DNA of 62,742 nt from Amulumruptor sp947039275 (GCA_947039275.1 CAMQYL010000017.1:1-62742); one strand, 5' to 3'; shown: positions 1-8,499, counted from the first letter of the stretch. Made by a program: numbers and translations. The notes: a model not told the origin generated them from the letters alone.

Positions 1-54
1 CCCCGACCCTCTGCTTGTAAGGCAGACGCTCTGAACCAGCTGAGCTAAGCGCCC
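1..54 (-). tRNA. tRNA-Val (anticodon TAC), truncated by window edge
   Basis: On the minus strand the sequence starts GGGCGCTTAGCTCAGC and includes the D arm, the anticodon arm with loop CTTACAA (anticodon TAC, valine) and the start of the T arm. The 3' part lies outside the window. It is base-for-base the same as the overlapping part of the complete copy at 82-156, 27 bases upstream, so this is a tandem tRNA-Val array in one transcript. Confidence 0.93.
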
Positions 55-81
55 TGGCGTAAGGCAAGAAAGAAATCGTCG

Positions 82-156
82 TGGGCGCTGAGGGATTCGA
101 ACCCCCGACCCTCTGCTTGTAAGGCAGACGCTCTGAACCAGCTGAGCTAAGCGCCC
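82..156 (-). tRNA. tRNA-Val (anticodon TAC)
   Basis: A complete 75-nt cloverleaf on the minus strand. The acceptor stem pairs GGGCGCT with AGCGCCC, the T loop is GTTCGAATC-like, and the anticodon loop reads CTTACAA (TAC, valine). The CCA end is not encoded. It lies just downstream of a good Bacteroidetes promoter at 177-206 and 27 bases upstream of the second copy. Confidence 0.96.
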
Positions 157-176
157 GTTTCTTTGGTAAAGCGATG

Positions 177-206
177 CAAAGGTACGACTATTTTTAACAA
201 ATCCAA
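177..206 (-). promoter_or_regulatory. Bacteroidetes-type promoter of the tRNA-Val array
   Basis: Read on the minus strand, TTG (204-206), 19 bases, then TACCTTTG (177-184), matching the Bacteroidetes consensus TTG-N19-21-TAnnTTTG. It would start transcription about 15 bases before the tRNA. Confidence 0.7.
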
Positions 207-257
207 AATCTTTGGGGGATTTTTTATCCAAGAGGCGAAAAATTTTAGTTTGGAGAA

Positions 258-283
258 CCTTAAAGACCTTAAGGTCTTTAAGG
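258..283. terminator. 26-bp perfect palindrome between DUF3108 gene and tRNA-Val
   Basis: CCTTAAAGACCTT followed by its exact reverse complement, giving a 13-bp arm with no loop excess. It lies 13 bases downstream of the DUF3108 stop codon. It probably folds as a hairpin in the 3' end of that message. No strong T run follows on the minus strand, so its use as an intrinsic terminator is inference. Confidence 0.5.
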
Positions 284-296
284 TCTTTAGCTGAGG

Positions 297-1055
297 TCAG
301 TCGGCGAGGACGCACCGGATTTTGCCTACGGGGAGCTGGCCTTCGACCTGGAGAGGAAGGCGCTGGCTGTTGGCGGTGATCCAGGCATTAATGGGTGCAG
401 AGGAGGTCTTGCCGTCACGCGTGAATGTGAAGCCTACGCAATAGGCGAGATATTCCTTGTCGTTGACGGTGATTTTCTGAGTACCGTTGTATGTGACAGT
501 GAGCACTTCGGTCTTCTTGCCCGAAAAGCAGTTGAGTTTGACCGATGATCCTATCCTCATGCGCGGAAAATCAATGCCTCTGACATAGAAGAACATGCTC
601 AGAAGGTCAACAGACGGACCAGTAGCGGTAAGAGTCTTGGAATCCTCGCTCCACTCACCTTTCTTGTTGCGGTATTTACGGGTTGCAAGTCCTGTAAACT
701 GATTGCCGACATGACTGAACTTGACGACATCATACTTATAGGTGCCGTTTTCATGAGCTATGTAGACATATTTATCGGGCAGCAATGTCGCGGGTGACAT
801 GGTAGTGTACAAAGTGTCACGGAGGGCATACAGCTTGTCAGCCCATTTGGCAGAGCGCGCTGTCAGTTCAGCCTCATATACCGTAGGAGAAGTCTTAAGA
901 TGCAGAGTGGCATATCCAGCGACCTTGGAGATGAATCCCCATTTGTACATGACTTTATAGTTGAGCACTTCGTCCTGGAAATTGGTGGCTGCCAATCCAG
1001 CCATCGATGTCATCGCCATAACCAGCGCAATGACCAGAGTAGTTATCTTTCTCAT
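297..1055 (-). CDS. DUF3108 domain-containing exported protein
   Basis: The protein has 252 residues with a signal peptide in residues 1-22 (MRKITTLVIALVMAMTSMAG, then LAA). The mature part fits the DUF3108 family: it opens with the segment DEVLNYKVMYKWGFISKVAG and continues as alternating beta strands, as expected of a periplasmic or outer-membrane-associated beta-rich protein. The exact function of the family is not established. The start was set at 1055, where the signal peptide begins; a longer frame to 1097 adds 14 unlikely residues. It is a single gene, followed by a palindrome at 258-283 and preceded by a repeat element at 1140-1287. Confidence 0.85.
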   Translation of the reverse strand: MRKITTLVIALVMAMTSMAGLAATNFQDEVLNYKVMYKWGFISKVAGYATLHLKTSPTVYEAELTARSAKWADKLYALRDTLYTTMSPATLLPDKYVYIAHENGTYKYDVVKFSHVGNQFTGLATRKYRNKKGEWSEDSKTLTATGPSVDLLSMFFYVRGIDFPRMRIGSSVKLNCFSGKKTEVLTVTYNGTQKITVNDKEYLAYCVGFTFTRDGKTSSAPINAWITANSQRLPLQVEGQLPVGKIRCVLAD

Positions 1056-1139
1056 CGTGATGAATTTTAGTCGGATGTTTAATAATAGACAAACCAAGGC
1101 ATACGATGGTTTAACTACGGAGCTAAAAATTTAGTGTTT

Positions 1140-1287
1140 GTTGCAGCACTCCCAAAATCACGCTAAAACTTGTAGGGACATGCCATGGCATGTCTGATCA
1201 TGTAAAACATGGCGTTTTGAACCCTCCAAATCGGGCTGACATGCCATGGCATGTCCCTACTGGTTGAGGAATTTCCAGTTCTGCAAT
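1140..1287. repeat. 148-bp repeat element containing a REPIN (palindromic pair, GACATGCC family)
   Basis: The core (1172-1260) is an inverted pair of GTAG-headed palindromes: GTAG at 1172-1175, GACATGCCATGGCATGTC at 1177-1194, the same palindrome at 1238-1255, then CTAC at 1257-1260. The flanks belong to a longer unit: GTTGCAGCAC at 1140-1149 and GTTCTGCAAT at 1278-1287 are imperfect terminal inverted repeats. A second copy of exactly the same length, with matching flanks, lies at 58771-58918. No ORF is inside. Confidence 0.85.
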
Positions 1288-1297
1288 ACCCCCTTCA

Positions 1298-1987
1298 TCA
1301 GTAATCCTGATGGCTGAGAGCGGCATCAAGAGCTGCATCATGGTCAGATGACGAGTCTCCGTCAAGATTATCAAGAGGGAGCATGGCGCGCTCCGCCTGC
1401 TCGATGCGCTTGTTGCGCCAGCATTTGCGGCACACCGCCATATAACGTTCATCACCACCTATTTCCACCTTGGGACCCTCCTCCACAAAATCGCCATTGG
1501 CATCAAAGCGAGCATTTATGATGGTTTTGCGTCCGCAATTGCAGGTGCTTTTGATTTCCTCTATGGAGTCGGCTATCTCAAACAGCCTCCGCGAACCCTC
1601 AAACAGATGGCTCTGGAAATCGGTGCGCAAACCATAGCACATGATATTCACCCCATAGTCATCTACGATGCGGGCGAGCTGGTCAATCTGATATGCGACA
1701 AGAAACTGAGCCTCGTCAATCAATATCCATTCAATAATACGTCCACGCTCACGGAAAACCTCCCGGAGCAGATCGTAGAGATTCGTCTCAGGATAGATCC
1801 ACATGCATTCACGCTCTATGCCTATCCGCGAACGGATCACATTACGCTCATCACGGGTGTCAATAACGGGTTTGAGGCACAGATAATCCATGCCTCGCTC
1901 CTCGAAGTTATAAGCTGTGGTCAGCAGCATGGCGGTCTTTGCAGACCCCATGGTGCCGTATTTAAAATAAAGTTTTCCGTTTCGCAT
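1298..1987 (-). CDS. tdk: thymidine kinase (type II)
   Basis: The enzyme phosphorylates thymidine to dTMP with ATP in the pyrimidine salvage pathway (cytoplasm). The 229 residues carry the P-loop GTMGSAKT at 11-18, the Walker-B-like DEAQF at 91-95 (E92 is the expected catalytic base), and four zinc cysteines in two pairs, C149/C151 (CNCGRK) and C186/C189 (CRKC). This is the tetrameric type II TK layout. The Asp-rich C-terminal tail of about 35 residues (LDNLDGDSSSDHDAALDAAL) is longer than in most homologues. The start at 1987 gives the usual MRNGKLYFKYG opening. It sits 43 bases downstream of rho on the same strand and is probably co-transcribed with it. Confidence 0.95.
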   Translation of the reverse strand: MRNGKLYFKYGTMGSAKTAMLLTTAYNFEERGMDYLCLKPVIDTRDERNVIRSRIGIERECMWIYPETNLYDLLREVFRERGRIIEWILIDEAQFLVAYQIDQLARIVDDYGVNIMCYGLRTDFQSHLFEGSRRLFEIADSIEEIKSTCNCGRKTIINARFDANGDFVEEGPKVEIGGDERYMAVCRKCWRNKRIEQAERAMLPLDNLDGDSSSDHDAALDAALSHQDY

Positions 1988-2030
1988 GGCTAGATTAAAG
2001 AAATGATTGACCGACAAGGGAAGGCGCACA

Positions 2031-4085
2031 TCAGTCGCCCATGGTACGCAACAGTTCGTCGTTGTCAGAAGTGCGCTCCATGCGGTCTCTGATGAATTCC
2101 ATTGACTCGATGCTGTTACGGTCACTGAGGAAGCGGCGCAGAATCCACATGCGGTTGAGCGTCTCGGTACGCAGCAACAGATCATCACGGCGAGTGCTTG
2201 AAGCCATGATATCGACGGCAGGGAAAATACGCTTGTTGCTGAGCTTACGGTCAAGCTGCAGCTCCATGTTGCCAGTGCCCTTGAACTCCTCGAATATGAC
2301 TTCGTCCATCTTCGAGCTGGTCTCGGTAAGAGCGGTGGCGATGATAGTCAGCGAGCCTCCGTTTTCTATGTTGCGGGCAGCGCCGAAGAATCGTTTGGGC
2401 TTCTGGAGCGCATTGGCATCCACGCCACCTGAAAGGATTTTACCTGAGGCAGGGGCACATGTGTTGTATGCTCGTGCAAGACGGGTGATGGAGTCAAGAA
2501 GGATAACGACATCATGACCGCACTCCACCATGCGCTTTGCCTTGTCAAGCACTATGCCAGCAATACGGACATGATGATCAGCAGGCTCGTCAAATGTAGA
2601 GGCGATAACCTCGGCATTGACACTGCGACGCATATCGGTGACTTCCTCCGGACGTTCGTCAATGAGGAGAATCATGATGTATGTCTCAGGATGGTTTTCG
2701 GCAATGGCATTCGCTATATCCTTAAGCAGTATGGTTTTACCTGTCTTGGGCGGTGCGACTATCAGACCTCGCTGACCCTTGCCTATCGGCGAGAACATAT
2801 CAACGACTCGGGTGGATATGTTGCTCGACCTGCCGGAGGTGAGGTCAAATTTCTCATTGGGGAAAAGAGGTGTCAAGTGTTCGAAGTTGACCCTATCACG
2901 TATAAATTCGGGAGTGCGGCCATTGATGCGCTTCACACCTGTCAGGGGGAAATATTTCTCACCCTCCTTGGGCGGCCGTATAGTAGCCTCCACGACATCG
3001 CCATTTTTCAGCGCATACTGTTTCAGCTGCTGCTGACTGACAAGGATATCGTCGGGCGACGGCATATAATTATAATCGCTTGAGCGAAGGAAACCGTGAC
3101 CTTCGGGGACGATTTCAAGCACACCTGTCGCTTCTATCAGATCAGCGAAGTCATAGGGAGTATCCTTGACCTGCTGCAAGCGGTTGTTTTTGTTTTTCTT
3201 GCCTTTGCCCTGGGGCTGATTAGGCTGATTGGGTATCTTCTGTCCAGGCTCCGCTATAACCACAGGTGCCATCTTGACATTTTGCGGCTGAGCCTGCTGC
3301 TTGTTGTTTTCGGGATTCTGATTATTATTGCGCTCGCGCTGCTGGCGAGGCATGAAACTGCGGCCCGAGACAGCAGGGAAAAAGCTCACAAGCGAATTGG
3401 CTGCGTCATTAGACTGTTCGCCGCCATTATTATTCTGACGCGGCGTAAATACTTTAGGAGTGGGTGCTTGTGACTGTGCTTCATTGTCGGCAGGCGCAGG
3501 CTGAGGAGCTGCGTTGCGACGGGGAGTAAACACCATCTTCGGTTGTTGCTCTGCCGGATGGTTAGTCAAAGTTGCGTCCGGGAGAGCCTGAGGAACTACG
3601 GCAGGCAATACGACAGCCTCTGCCGGATCGTCCAACGGCTGAACCTCAGGAGCTTCTTTTTGCTGCTCAGCTGCCAAACGCGCTGCTTCAGCCGCTTCAG
3701 CTGCTTTCTGGGCATTGGATTTACGACCTCGTTTCTTAGGAGCTGGAGCTGCGGGGGCGGCAGGAGTATCTGCGTCAGACAACTCTACAGGAGCATCTGC
3801 CGCAGCTGCATCAGCAGCCTCAGGCTGCATGGTGACAGACTTGGGTTTGCGTCCGCGCTTGCGTGGCGCATCCTGGGCAGACGCTTGGTCGGCATTATTA
3901 TTGTTTTGCTTGGGCTGCCGCTGACGTTCAGTAGCAGAGGTAGCATGATTGATGGCTTGTTGGTCAAGAATTCCATAGATGACTTCATCCTTGTCGGTGA
4001 GGTCAACTTTTTTCATTCCCATGGTTTCAGCGATTTTGATGAGTTCATCATCAGACATCGCATTAAGATCAGCAATATTATACAT
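2031..4085 (-). CDS. rho: transcription termination factor Rho with long disordered insertion
   Basis: Rho is the hexameric RNA-dependent ATPase that ends transcription. This copy has 684 residues, against about 420 in E. coli. Residues 1-45 are the Rho_N helical domain, 46-309 a low-complexity Q/N/P/A-rich insertion with two RGRK basic patches (about 78 and 119) and repeated VFTPRR/VFTPRQ units, 310-390 the cold-shock RNA-binding domain, and 395-684 the RecA-like motor with P-loop APPKTGKT (444-451) and Walker B VVILLDS followed by ITRLARAYN. The start at 4085 opens directly with Rho_N; the upstream in-frame extension is unlikely. Long disordered insertions are typical of Bacteroidota Rho, and that of B. 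thetaiotaomicron is reported to drive phase separation. Confidence 0.97.
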   Translation of the reverse strand: MYNIADLNAMSDDELIKIAETMGMKKVDLTDKDEVIYGILDQQAINHATSATERQRQPKQNNNNADQASAQDAPRKRGRKPKSVTMQPEAADAAAADAPVELSDADTPAAPAAPAPKKRGRKSNAQKAAEAAEAARLAAEQQKEAPEVQPLDDPAEAVVLPAVVPQALPDATLTNHPAEQQPKMVFTPRRNAAPQPAPADNEAQSQAPTPKVFTPRQNNNGGEQSNDAANSLVSFFPAVSGRSFMPRQQRERNNNQNPENNKQQAQPQNVKMAPVVIAEPGQKIPNQPNQPQGKGKKNKNNRLQQVKDTPYDFADLIEATGVLEIVPEGHGFLRSSDYNYMPSPDDILVSQQQLKQYALKNGDVVEATIRPPKEGEKYFPLTGVKRINGRTPEFIRDRVNFEHLTPLFPNEKFDLTSGRSSNISTRVVDMFSPIGKGQRGLIVAPPKTGKTILLKDIANAIAENHPETYIMILLIDERPEEVTDMRRSVNAEVIASTFDEPADHHVRIAGIVLDKAKRMVECGHDVVILLDSITRLARAYNTCAPASGKILSGGVDANALQKPKRFFGAARNIENGGSLTIIATALTETSSKMDEVIFEEFKGTGNMELQLDRKLSNKRIFPAVDIMASSTRRDDLLLRTETLNRMWILRRFLSDRNSIESMEFIRDRMERTSDNDELLRTMGD

Positions 4086-4338
4086 ATAAAATAAAGGAGG
4101 TGTGTTCAGAGAATATATAATCTCCCTCAAATAAGAGCATTGCGACAGGAACAAGTCCTGGCATAAACACGTCAAACGAAATTGAAATAAAGAGGGGGAA
4201 ATTGACGCTGTCGGAATTTACGCAACAGCCATCTCCAGAAAATCCTGTCCACAATCACACAATTACAGCTGACATCCTCTCAGCCGAGAGAGATGCGATT
4301 TTTATGCCATAAATTAGGGGGGATGATTTGGGGAGATG

Positions 4339-4412
4339 TGGAGTATAGCGGACTCGAACCGCTCACCTCGACACTGCCAGTGTCGCGCTCTAGCCAGATG
4401 AGCTAATACCCC
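4339..4412 (-). tRNA. tRNA-Ala (anticodon GGC)
   Basis: A 74-nt cloverleaf on the minus strand. The acceptor pairs GGGGTAT with ATACTCC (one G-U), the anticodon stem is CGACA/TGTCG around the loop CTGGCAG, giving anticodon GGC for alanine, and the T arm is GGTTCGAGTCC-like. A promoter match lies just upstream at 4463-4494. Confidence 0.95.
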
Positions 4413-4462
4413 TTAAATAGCCGAAAACTGCTGTAATTCTAAGCGTTTCGCTTTGGACACTG

Positions 4463-4494
4463 CAAATATAGTGATTTTATGCAATTGCCGCCAA
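4463..4494 (-). promoter_or_regulatory. Bacteroidetes-type promoter of tRNA-Ala
   Basis: On the minus strand, TTG (4492-4494), 21 bases, TATATTTG (4463-4470). It lies about 50 bases upstream of the tRNA 5' end. Confidence 0.6.
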
Positions 4495-4545
4495 ATATTT
4501 CCATTGTTTTTTTGGCGAAGAAATTCTATAAATTTTATAAGTTGT

Positions 4546-4583
4546 ATAATTCTTATAAGACTTATAAGGTTTATAAGAATTAT
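4546..4583 (-). terminator. AT-rich hairpin after the cyclo-ligase gene
   Basis: ATAATTCTTATAA pairs with TTATAAGAATTAT, with a central CTTATAAG palindrome and one 2x2 internal mismatch on each side. It lies 19 bases beyond the stop codon of the 5-formyl-THF cyclo-ligase. The stem is AT-rich, so terminator strength is uncertain. Confidence 0.45.
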
Positions 4584-4601
4584 ATATCTTATGGATGTTA
4601 G

Positions 4602-5165
4602 TCAGAGGCGACGGCTCTTGGGGGTAATCCTTAAACATCGGGATTCTGTGATAACAACATCCACTCCTACGTCATGAGGCTCGGCATCGATTTCATCGAC
4701 TACCTGAAAGTCATATCCGACACCTATTTTCATAGCCTTGGTGTCAGCAAGCAGTCTGTCGTAGAAGCCCTTGCCTCTGCCCACACGATTACCCTTGACA
4801 TCATAAGCTACCGCCGGAACGATTACCATCTCTATGGCAGAAAGCGGAACGGTATTCTGACCTGACGGTTCCATGATATGATAAGCCCCCTCTGCAAGCA
4901 ATTCAGGCTCAAACGGAAGTATGTCAAGGTTGACCCCGTTGACCCGAGGCAGATAAAATTTCTTGGAGCGGCACCATTTCTCCAACAGGCAATGCGTGTC
5001 AAGTTCATCTGCCAGCGAATGATACATCAATATATGGTCGGACATCATGAAGGCTGCCGTCTGCTCCAGCATTGACCAGACGCTTTCAGCTGCTTCTTGC
5101 TTTTCACGAGCTGTAAGAAGAGCCTTTGTAGCCCTTATCTTACTGCGTACAGATTGTTTGTCCAT
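4602..5165 (-). CDS. 5-formyltetrahydrofolate cyclo-ligase
   Basis: The enzyme converts 5-formyl-THF to 5,10-methenyl-THF using ATP (folate one-carbon pool, cytoplasm). The 187 residues show the family pattern: an N-terminal MDKQSVRSKIRATKALL helix with the basic residues expected for nucleotide binding, the central LPRVNG segment, and the glycine-rich GRGKGFYDRLL signature followed by IGVGYDFQ and a terminal VDVVITE motif. The ATG at 5165 lies inside the end of the protease gene (31-bp overlap), so the two are translated from one message. It is the last gene of the deaminase-protease-cyclo-ligase operon. Confidence 0.93.
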   Translation of the reverse strand: MDKQSVRSKIRATKALLTAREKQEAAESVWSMLEQTAAFMMSDHILMYHSLADELDTHCLLEKWCRSKKFYLPRVNGVNLDILPFEPELLAEGAYHIMEPSGQNTVPLSAIEMVIVPAVAYDVKGNRVGRGKGFYDRLLADTKAMKIGVGYDFQVVDEIDAEPHDVGVDVVITESRCLRITPKSRRL

Positions 5166-6844
5166 GGAATCATCCTATAATTAGCGTTACGCCACAGGAA
5201 TTGAGCGGTAGGTTTGTCAGTCGAAACACCGACCGGAAACCGGGTGGCACCCCGTCGCATCTCCTGTACCGCCCTGATTACTGTAGGGTCTGTAAGGTTA
5301 TTGACTTTATAGAAAGCCGACGTGCCGAATACATCTCGAGCTATGAGGGCTTTCAAGTCTCTAACAATCAGTTTGCGCGAAATGTTTATGTAATACCACC
5401 GGGGGGCTACACCATTAGCCTTCGCATAATCGGCAAACTCCACAAGCAGGTCATCATCTGACGGCAGCACCTTAAGCATCGCATCTACCGAACCTGCCTT
5501 CTTAAGCTCGGCACGATGACGGTCAGTAAAATCAAAGGAGAATTTCTGCAACAGCCCCTTGTTGAGCACATTGAGATAATAGGATGTCATCTCAGCCGTG
5601 TCATTGGGCACGAATATGTCCGGCATGATGCCGCCACCGCCGTAGACTACGCGTCCGGCATCAGTCTTGAATATCAGGTGCTCGTCATGCTTGATGCTGT
5701 CACCATTAAATATCTCGCCAGAGTTGTAACGATCAAGTATCTCACGCGCATAGTCATCATTTTCGCCATGTGAATATGTCTTCTGTATACACCTTCCCGA
5801 CGGCGTATAATAACGCGCTATAGTGAGCCGCACCGCGCTCCCGTCAGGCAGCTCCATCTGTCGCTGTACAAGTCCTTTGCCAAACGAACGGCGTCCCACC
5901 ACGAGTCCGCGGTCATGATCCTGTATAGCACCGGCAAAAATCTCGCTCGCACTCGCCGAAAATTCGTCAAGCAGCACCGTCAACTCCGCATCCTGGAAAG
6001 TGCCTCCACCATCGCTGACTGCGGTGGACTCAGCCGACTCATCACGACCGTGGGTGGCGACTATAAGCTGCCCAGCTGGCAGGAACTCATTAGCCATCAG
6101 CACTGCCATCTCCATGAATCCGCCTCCGTTGCCACGCAGGTCCACCACATACTTCTTGGCACCAGCCTGCCGCAGTTTCACCATTTCGGTGTAAAACTCG
6201 TCATAAGTAGTGCGTCCAAACTTGTTGACACGTATGTAACCGGTAGCATCATCAATCAGGTATGACGCATCTATAGAGGTCACCGGTATAGGTCCACGTG
6301 TCACTTCAAACGGCAGAATATCTGCCGATGTAGAGCGACGGATGCCAAGCTTAACCTTCGTGCCGGCTTCGCCGCGCAGCCATGACATAACTTTCTCATT
6401 GGACCAGTGCTTGCCAGCCACTACCGAATCATTAATGGTGACTATACGGTCTCCTGCCAGCAGACCGACCTTTTCCGAAGGACCGCCAGACAATACTTCG
6501 AGCACATTGATGGAATCATTGAGCATATTGAAAGTGATGCCAATGCCGCTGAACGATCCCTCCAGCTCGCTGTTGACAGCCTCCAGATCCTCAGCCTTGA
6601 TATATACCGAGTGAGGATCAAGTCCCGATAGCAGCTGGGGATACATAGTCTCCATGAGCGAATCAGTGTCGACAGCATCCACATACTCATGCCCTATGAT
6701 GTTGAGCAACGTATTTAATTTATTGTTACCAGCACCTGATCTGTCCTGGATAAGTAATCCACGCGATGCCAACATGCCGCCCACAAATGCCAATGCAACT
6801 GTCAACGGAATCCATACCGCCGGATTCTTCAACCTATTATTCAT
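5135..6844 (-). CDS. S41 family C-terminal processing peptidase with PDZ domain
   Basis: A periplasmic serine protease of the CtpA/Prc type, 569 residues. Residues 10-30 form an uncleaved-looking signal anchor (VWIPLTVALAFVGGMLASRG). A PDZ domain with the carboxylate loop SGIGITF spans about 90-170, and the catalytic core about 190-390. The nucleophile is S298 in EFSASASEI and the general base K323 in SFGKG, 25 residues apart as in E. coli Prc (S430/K455). The last 180 residues (helical, Tyr/Arg-rich) are the C-terminal region seen in Bacteroidetes homologues. Gene order with a deaminase upstream and the cyclo-ligase downstream looks like common Bacteroidales synteny. The substrate is not known. 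Confidence 0.95.
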   Translation of the reverse strand: MNNRLKNPAVWIPLTVALAFVGGMLASRGLLIQDRSGAGNNKLNTLLNIIGHEYVDAVDTDSLMETMYPQLLSGLDPHSVYIKAEDLEAVNSELEGSFSGIGITFNMLNDSINVLEVLSGGPSEKVGLLAGDRIVTINDSVVAGKHWSNEKVMSWLRGEAGTKVKLGIRRSTSADILPFEVTRGPIPVTSIDASYLIDDATGYIRVNKFGRTTYDEFYTEMVKLRQAGAKKYVVDLRGNGGGFMEMAVLMANEFLPAGQLIVATHGRDESAESTAVSDGGGTFQDAELTVLLDEFSASASEIFAGAIQDHDRGLVVGRRSFGKGLVQRQMELPDGSAVRLTIARYYTPSGRCIQKTYSHGENDDYAREILDRYNSGEIFNGDSIKHDEHLIFKTDAGRVVYGGGGIMPDIFVPNDTAEMTSYYLNVLNKGLLQKFSFDFTDRHRAELKKAGSVDAMLKVLPSDDDLLVEFADYAKANGVAPRWYYINISRKLIVRDLKALIARDVFGTSAFYKVNNLTDPTVIRAVQEMRRGATRFPVGVSTDKPTAQFLWRNANYRMIPWTNNLYAVR

Positions 6845-6861
6845 TGTAACCGATATGTTAT

Positions 6862-7287
6862 CTACAAATCTTGGATATGCACTATCTCTATCCCCACCTG
6901 ACGCATCAGTTCAAGACCGTCAGTGATACGATAAAGGTCATGGAACACTACCCTCTTGATTCCTGACTGGATGATCAACTTGCTGCATTCCATGCACGGA
7001 GAAGCTGTGACATAGAGAGTAGAATCCTGTGACGAGTTATTGCTCCGTGCCACTTTTGTTATGGCATTAGCCTCGGCATGGAGCACATAAGGCTTCGTCA
7101 ATCCGTTTTCGTCCTCACAGACATTTTCAAATCCCGAGGGAGTACCGTTGTATCCGTCAGATATGATCATGTCATCCTTGACCAGAAGCGCGCCAACCTG
7201 CCGACGCACACAATAGGAGTTTTCCGCCCATATCGTCGCCATGCGCAGATACCGTCGGTCCAGCAATTCTTGCTTTGAGGTTTCCAT
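6862..7287 (-). CDS. deoxycytidylate-type deaminase (zinc-dependent CDA fold)
   Basis: The 141 residues form a compact cytidine-deaminase fold of the dCMP deaminase/ComEB group. The zinc ligands are seen in HAEANA (His plus catalytic Glu) and PCMEC (two Cys), with the substrate-side segment SDGYNGTPSGFENVC typical of dCMP deaminases. It would make dUMP for thymidylate synthesis. The start at 7287 (METSKQELLDRRYLRMA) is preferred over 7341 because a TAAATTTG promoter motif at 7339-7346 overlaps the longer frame. It is the first gene of a three-gene operon; 17 bases separate it from the protease gene. Confidence 0.9.
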   Translation of the reverse strand: METSKQELLDRRYLRMATIWAENSYCVRRQVGALLVKDDMIISDGYNGTPSGFENVCEDENGLTKPYVLHAEANAITKVARSNNSSQDSTLYVTASPCMECSKLIIQSGIKRVVFHDLYRITDGLELMRQVGIEIVHIQDL

Positions 7288-7338
7288 CAGTGCTATATTT
7301 ACGCTATATACGTAATCGTATTCTTCCTTAGAGTTGTG

Positions 7339-7346
7339 CAAATTTA
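7339..7346 (-). promoter_or_regulatory. -7 element of the deaminase-protease-cyclo-ligase operon
   Basis: TAAATTTG on the minus strand matches the TAnnTTTG element, about 52 bases upstream of the ATG. No TTG at the ideal -33 spacing is present, so this is a partial match. Confidence 0.45.
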
Positions 7347-7556
7347 CACTTTTTCATGTTTATTTGATTACTACAATAGCAATTCAATCACAAATGTTCA
7401 TATTGTAACATTTTTGTAACACCACCGATACATGTTTGTTACTGTTTAAAATGCTGATTATTCAGTAATTAAGTATATTTTTCGTTAAATTAGAAAACTT
7501 TAGATTAATATTTCATATTCTATTTTTTCATCTCAATACTTAGTGTTACATTTGTG

Positions 7557-7564
7557 TATATTCA
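7557..7564 (+). promoter_or_regulatory. -7 element of the ECF sigma factor gene, within an AT-rich leader region
   Basis: TACATTTG matches TAnnTTTG and lies 110 bases before the ATG at 7674. No -33 TTG at proper spacing is visible. The rest of the 330-base divergent region (7347-7673) is AT-rich and shows no ORF or strong hairpin. Confidence 0.4.
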
Positions 7565-7673
7565 ACTTTGAACACTGCCTGAAATGTAATAGTCTCTAAA
7601 AAATTCCTCAACATCAAGGCTATTCTTATTGAGATTAATTCTTAATTACTAATTACTTCAATTCAGCGACACT

Positions 7674-8183
7674 ATGAGTACACCTAAATTCGAACGTCAG
7701 CTTGTTGAGCTGCAAGGCAATCTGCTCAACTTCGCTTACATCCTCACCTCAAACCGCGATGATGCCTACGACCTGCTTCAGGACACCACCCTGAAAGCCC
7801 TCGACAACGAGAGCAAGTATGTAGACAACACTAATTTCAAGGGCTGGGTTTTCACTATAATGCGCAATATTTTCATCAACAAATACCGTCGCATGGTCCG
7901 TTCGGAGACAATCATCGACAAGACCGAAGACCTCTACCATCTCGACATGGCTCAGGACTCAGGCATCGCATCGCCTGACGGATCATATGCAGTAGGCGAG
8001 ATAAACGCAGCCATCAATTCATTCAGCGATGAATATCGCGTACCGTTTTCGATGCATGTGGCAGGATACAAATACAGCGAAATAGCCGAGAAGATGGACC
8101 TTCCTCTCGGTACAGTCAAAAGCCGCATCTACTTCGCCCGCCAGCGACTTCAGACGCAACTTAAAGACTACAAAGACCGCTAA
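7674..8183 (+). CDS. ECF (sigma-70 family, RpoE-like) RNA polymerase sigma factor
   Basis: The 169 residues hold region 2 (about 10-80, including NRDDAYDLLQDTTLKAL and the DNA-melting segment FKGWVFTIMRNIFINKYRR) and region 4 (about 110-165, PFSMHVAGYKYSEIAEKMDLPLGTVKSRIYFARQRL, a helix-turn-helix for the -35 element). There is no region 1 or 3. No anti-sigma factor gene is adjacent: the next gene is an oppositely oriented NlpC/P60 gene beyond a strong terminator. Genes of this type are common and conserved in Bacteroidales as stand-alone ECF factors; the regulon cannot be told from here. Confidence 0.95.
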   Translation: MSTPKFERQLVELQGNLLNFAYILTSNRDDAYDLLQDTTLKALDNESKYVDNTNFKGWVFTIMRNIFINKYRRMVRSETIIDKTEDLYHLDMAQDSGIASPDGSYAVGEINAAINSFSDEYRVPFSMHVAGYKYSEIAEKMDLPLGTVKSRIYFARQRLQTQLKDYKDR

Positions 8184-8293
8184 ACAAGGCATTTAACCGC
8201 ACCTACTTCATAACCAATATTCAATAGCCCCATAAGGCGACCAAAAGTAGCAGCTGTAACACTTCAACCAAAGACATATAGAATGCCTAACAT

Positions 8294-8331
8294 GCGATGG
8301 GCTTCCGAGCACTCGGAAGCCCATCGCTTTT
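8294..8331 (+). terminator. Rho-independent terminator after the ECF sigma gene
   Basis: GCGATGGGCTTCCGAG (8294-8309) pairs perfectly with CTCGGAAGCCCATCGC (8312-8327) over 16 bp, followed by TTTT. Confidence 0.9.
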
Positions 8332-8413
8332 CATATTGAGCAACCAAAGCGGCAACTCACCGAAATATAAACATCACACGCCCACACTGGCGAGACACAA
8401 CCCACCACCCGCT

Positions 8414-8499
8414 GTAGGGACATGCCATGGCATGTCAGCCCAACAGGCATGATAATTGCAAATGCTACGGAACGCTGACATGCCATGGCATGTCCCTAC
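8414..8499. repeat. REPIN, GACATGCC family
   Basis: A GTAG head at 8414-8417 precedes GACATGCCATGGCATGTC; the same palindrome returns in inverted orientation and ends with CTAC at 8496-8499. Spacing and head match the copies at 1172-1260 and 28450-28540. It lies between the ECF terminator and the 3' end of the NlpC gene. The remainder of 8184-8663 shows no gene. Confidence 0.85.

Noticed and set aside
1607..1993. 128-codon plus-strand frame opposite thymidine kinase
   Set aside because: Antisense to a conserved kinase with full motifs.
4086..4338. Riboswitch or leader RNA before rho
   Set aside because: Only a weak CAGGA/TCCTG hairpin is visible and no known riboswitch core; not enough to call.
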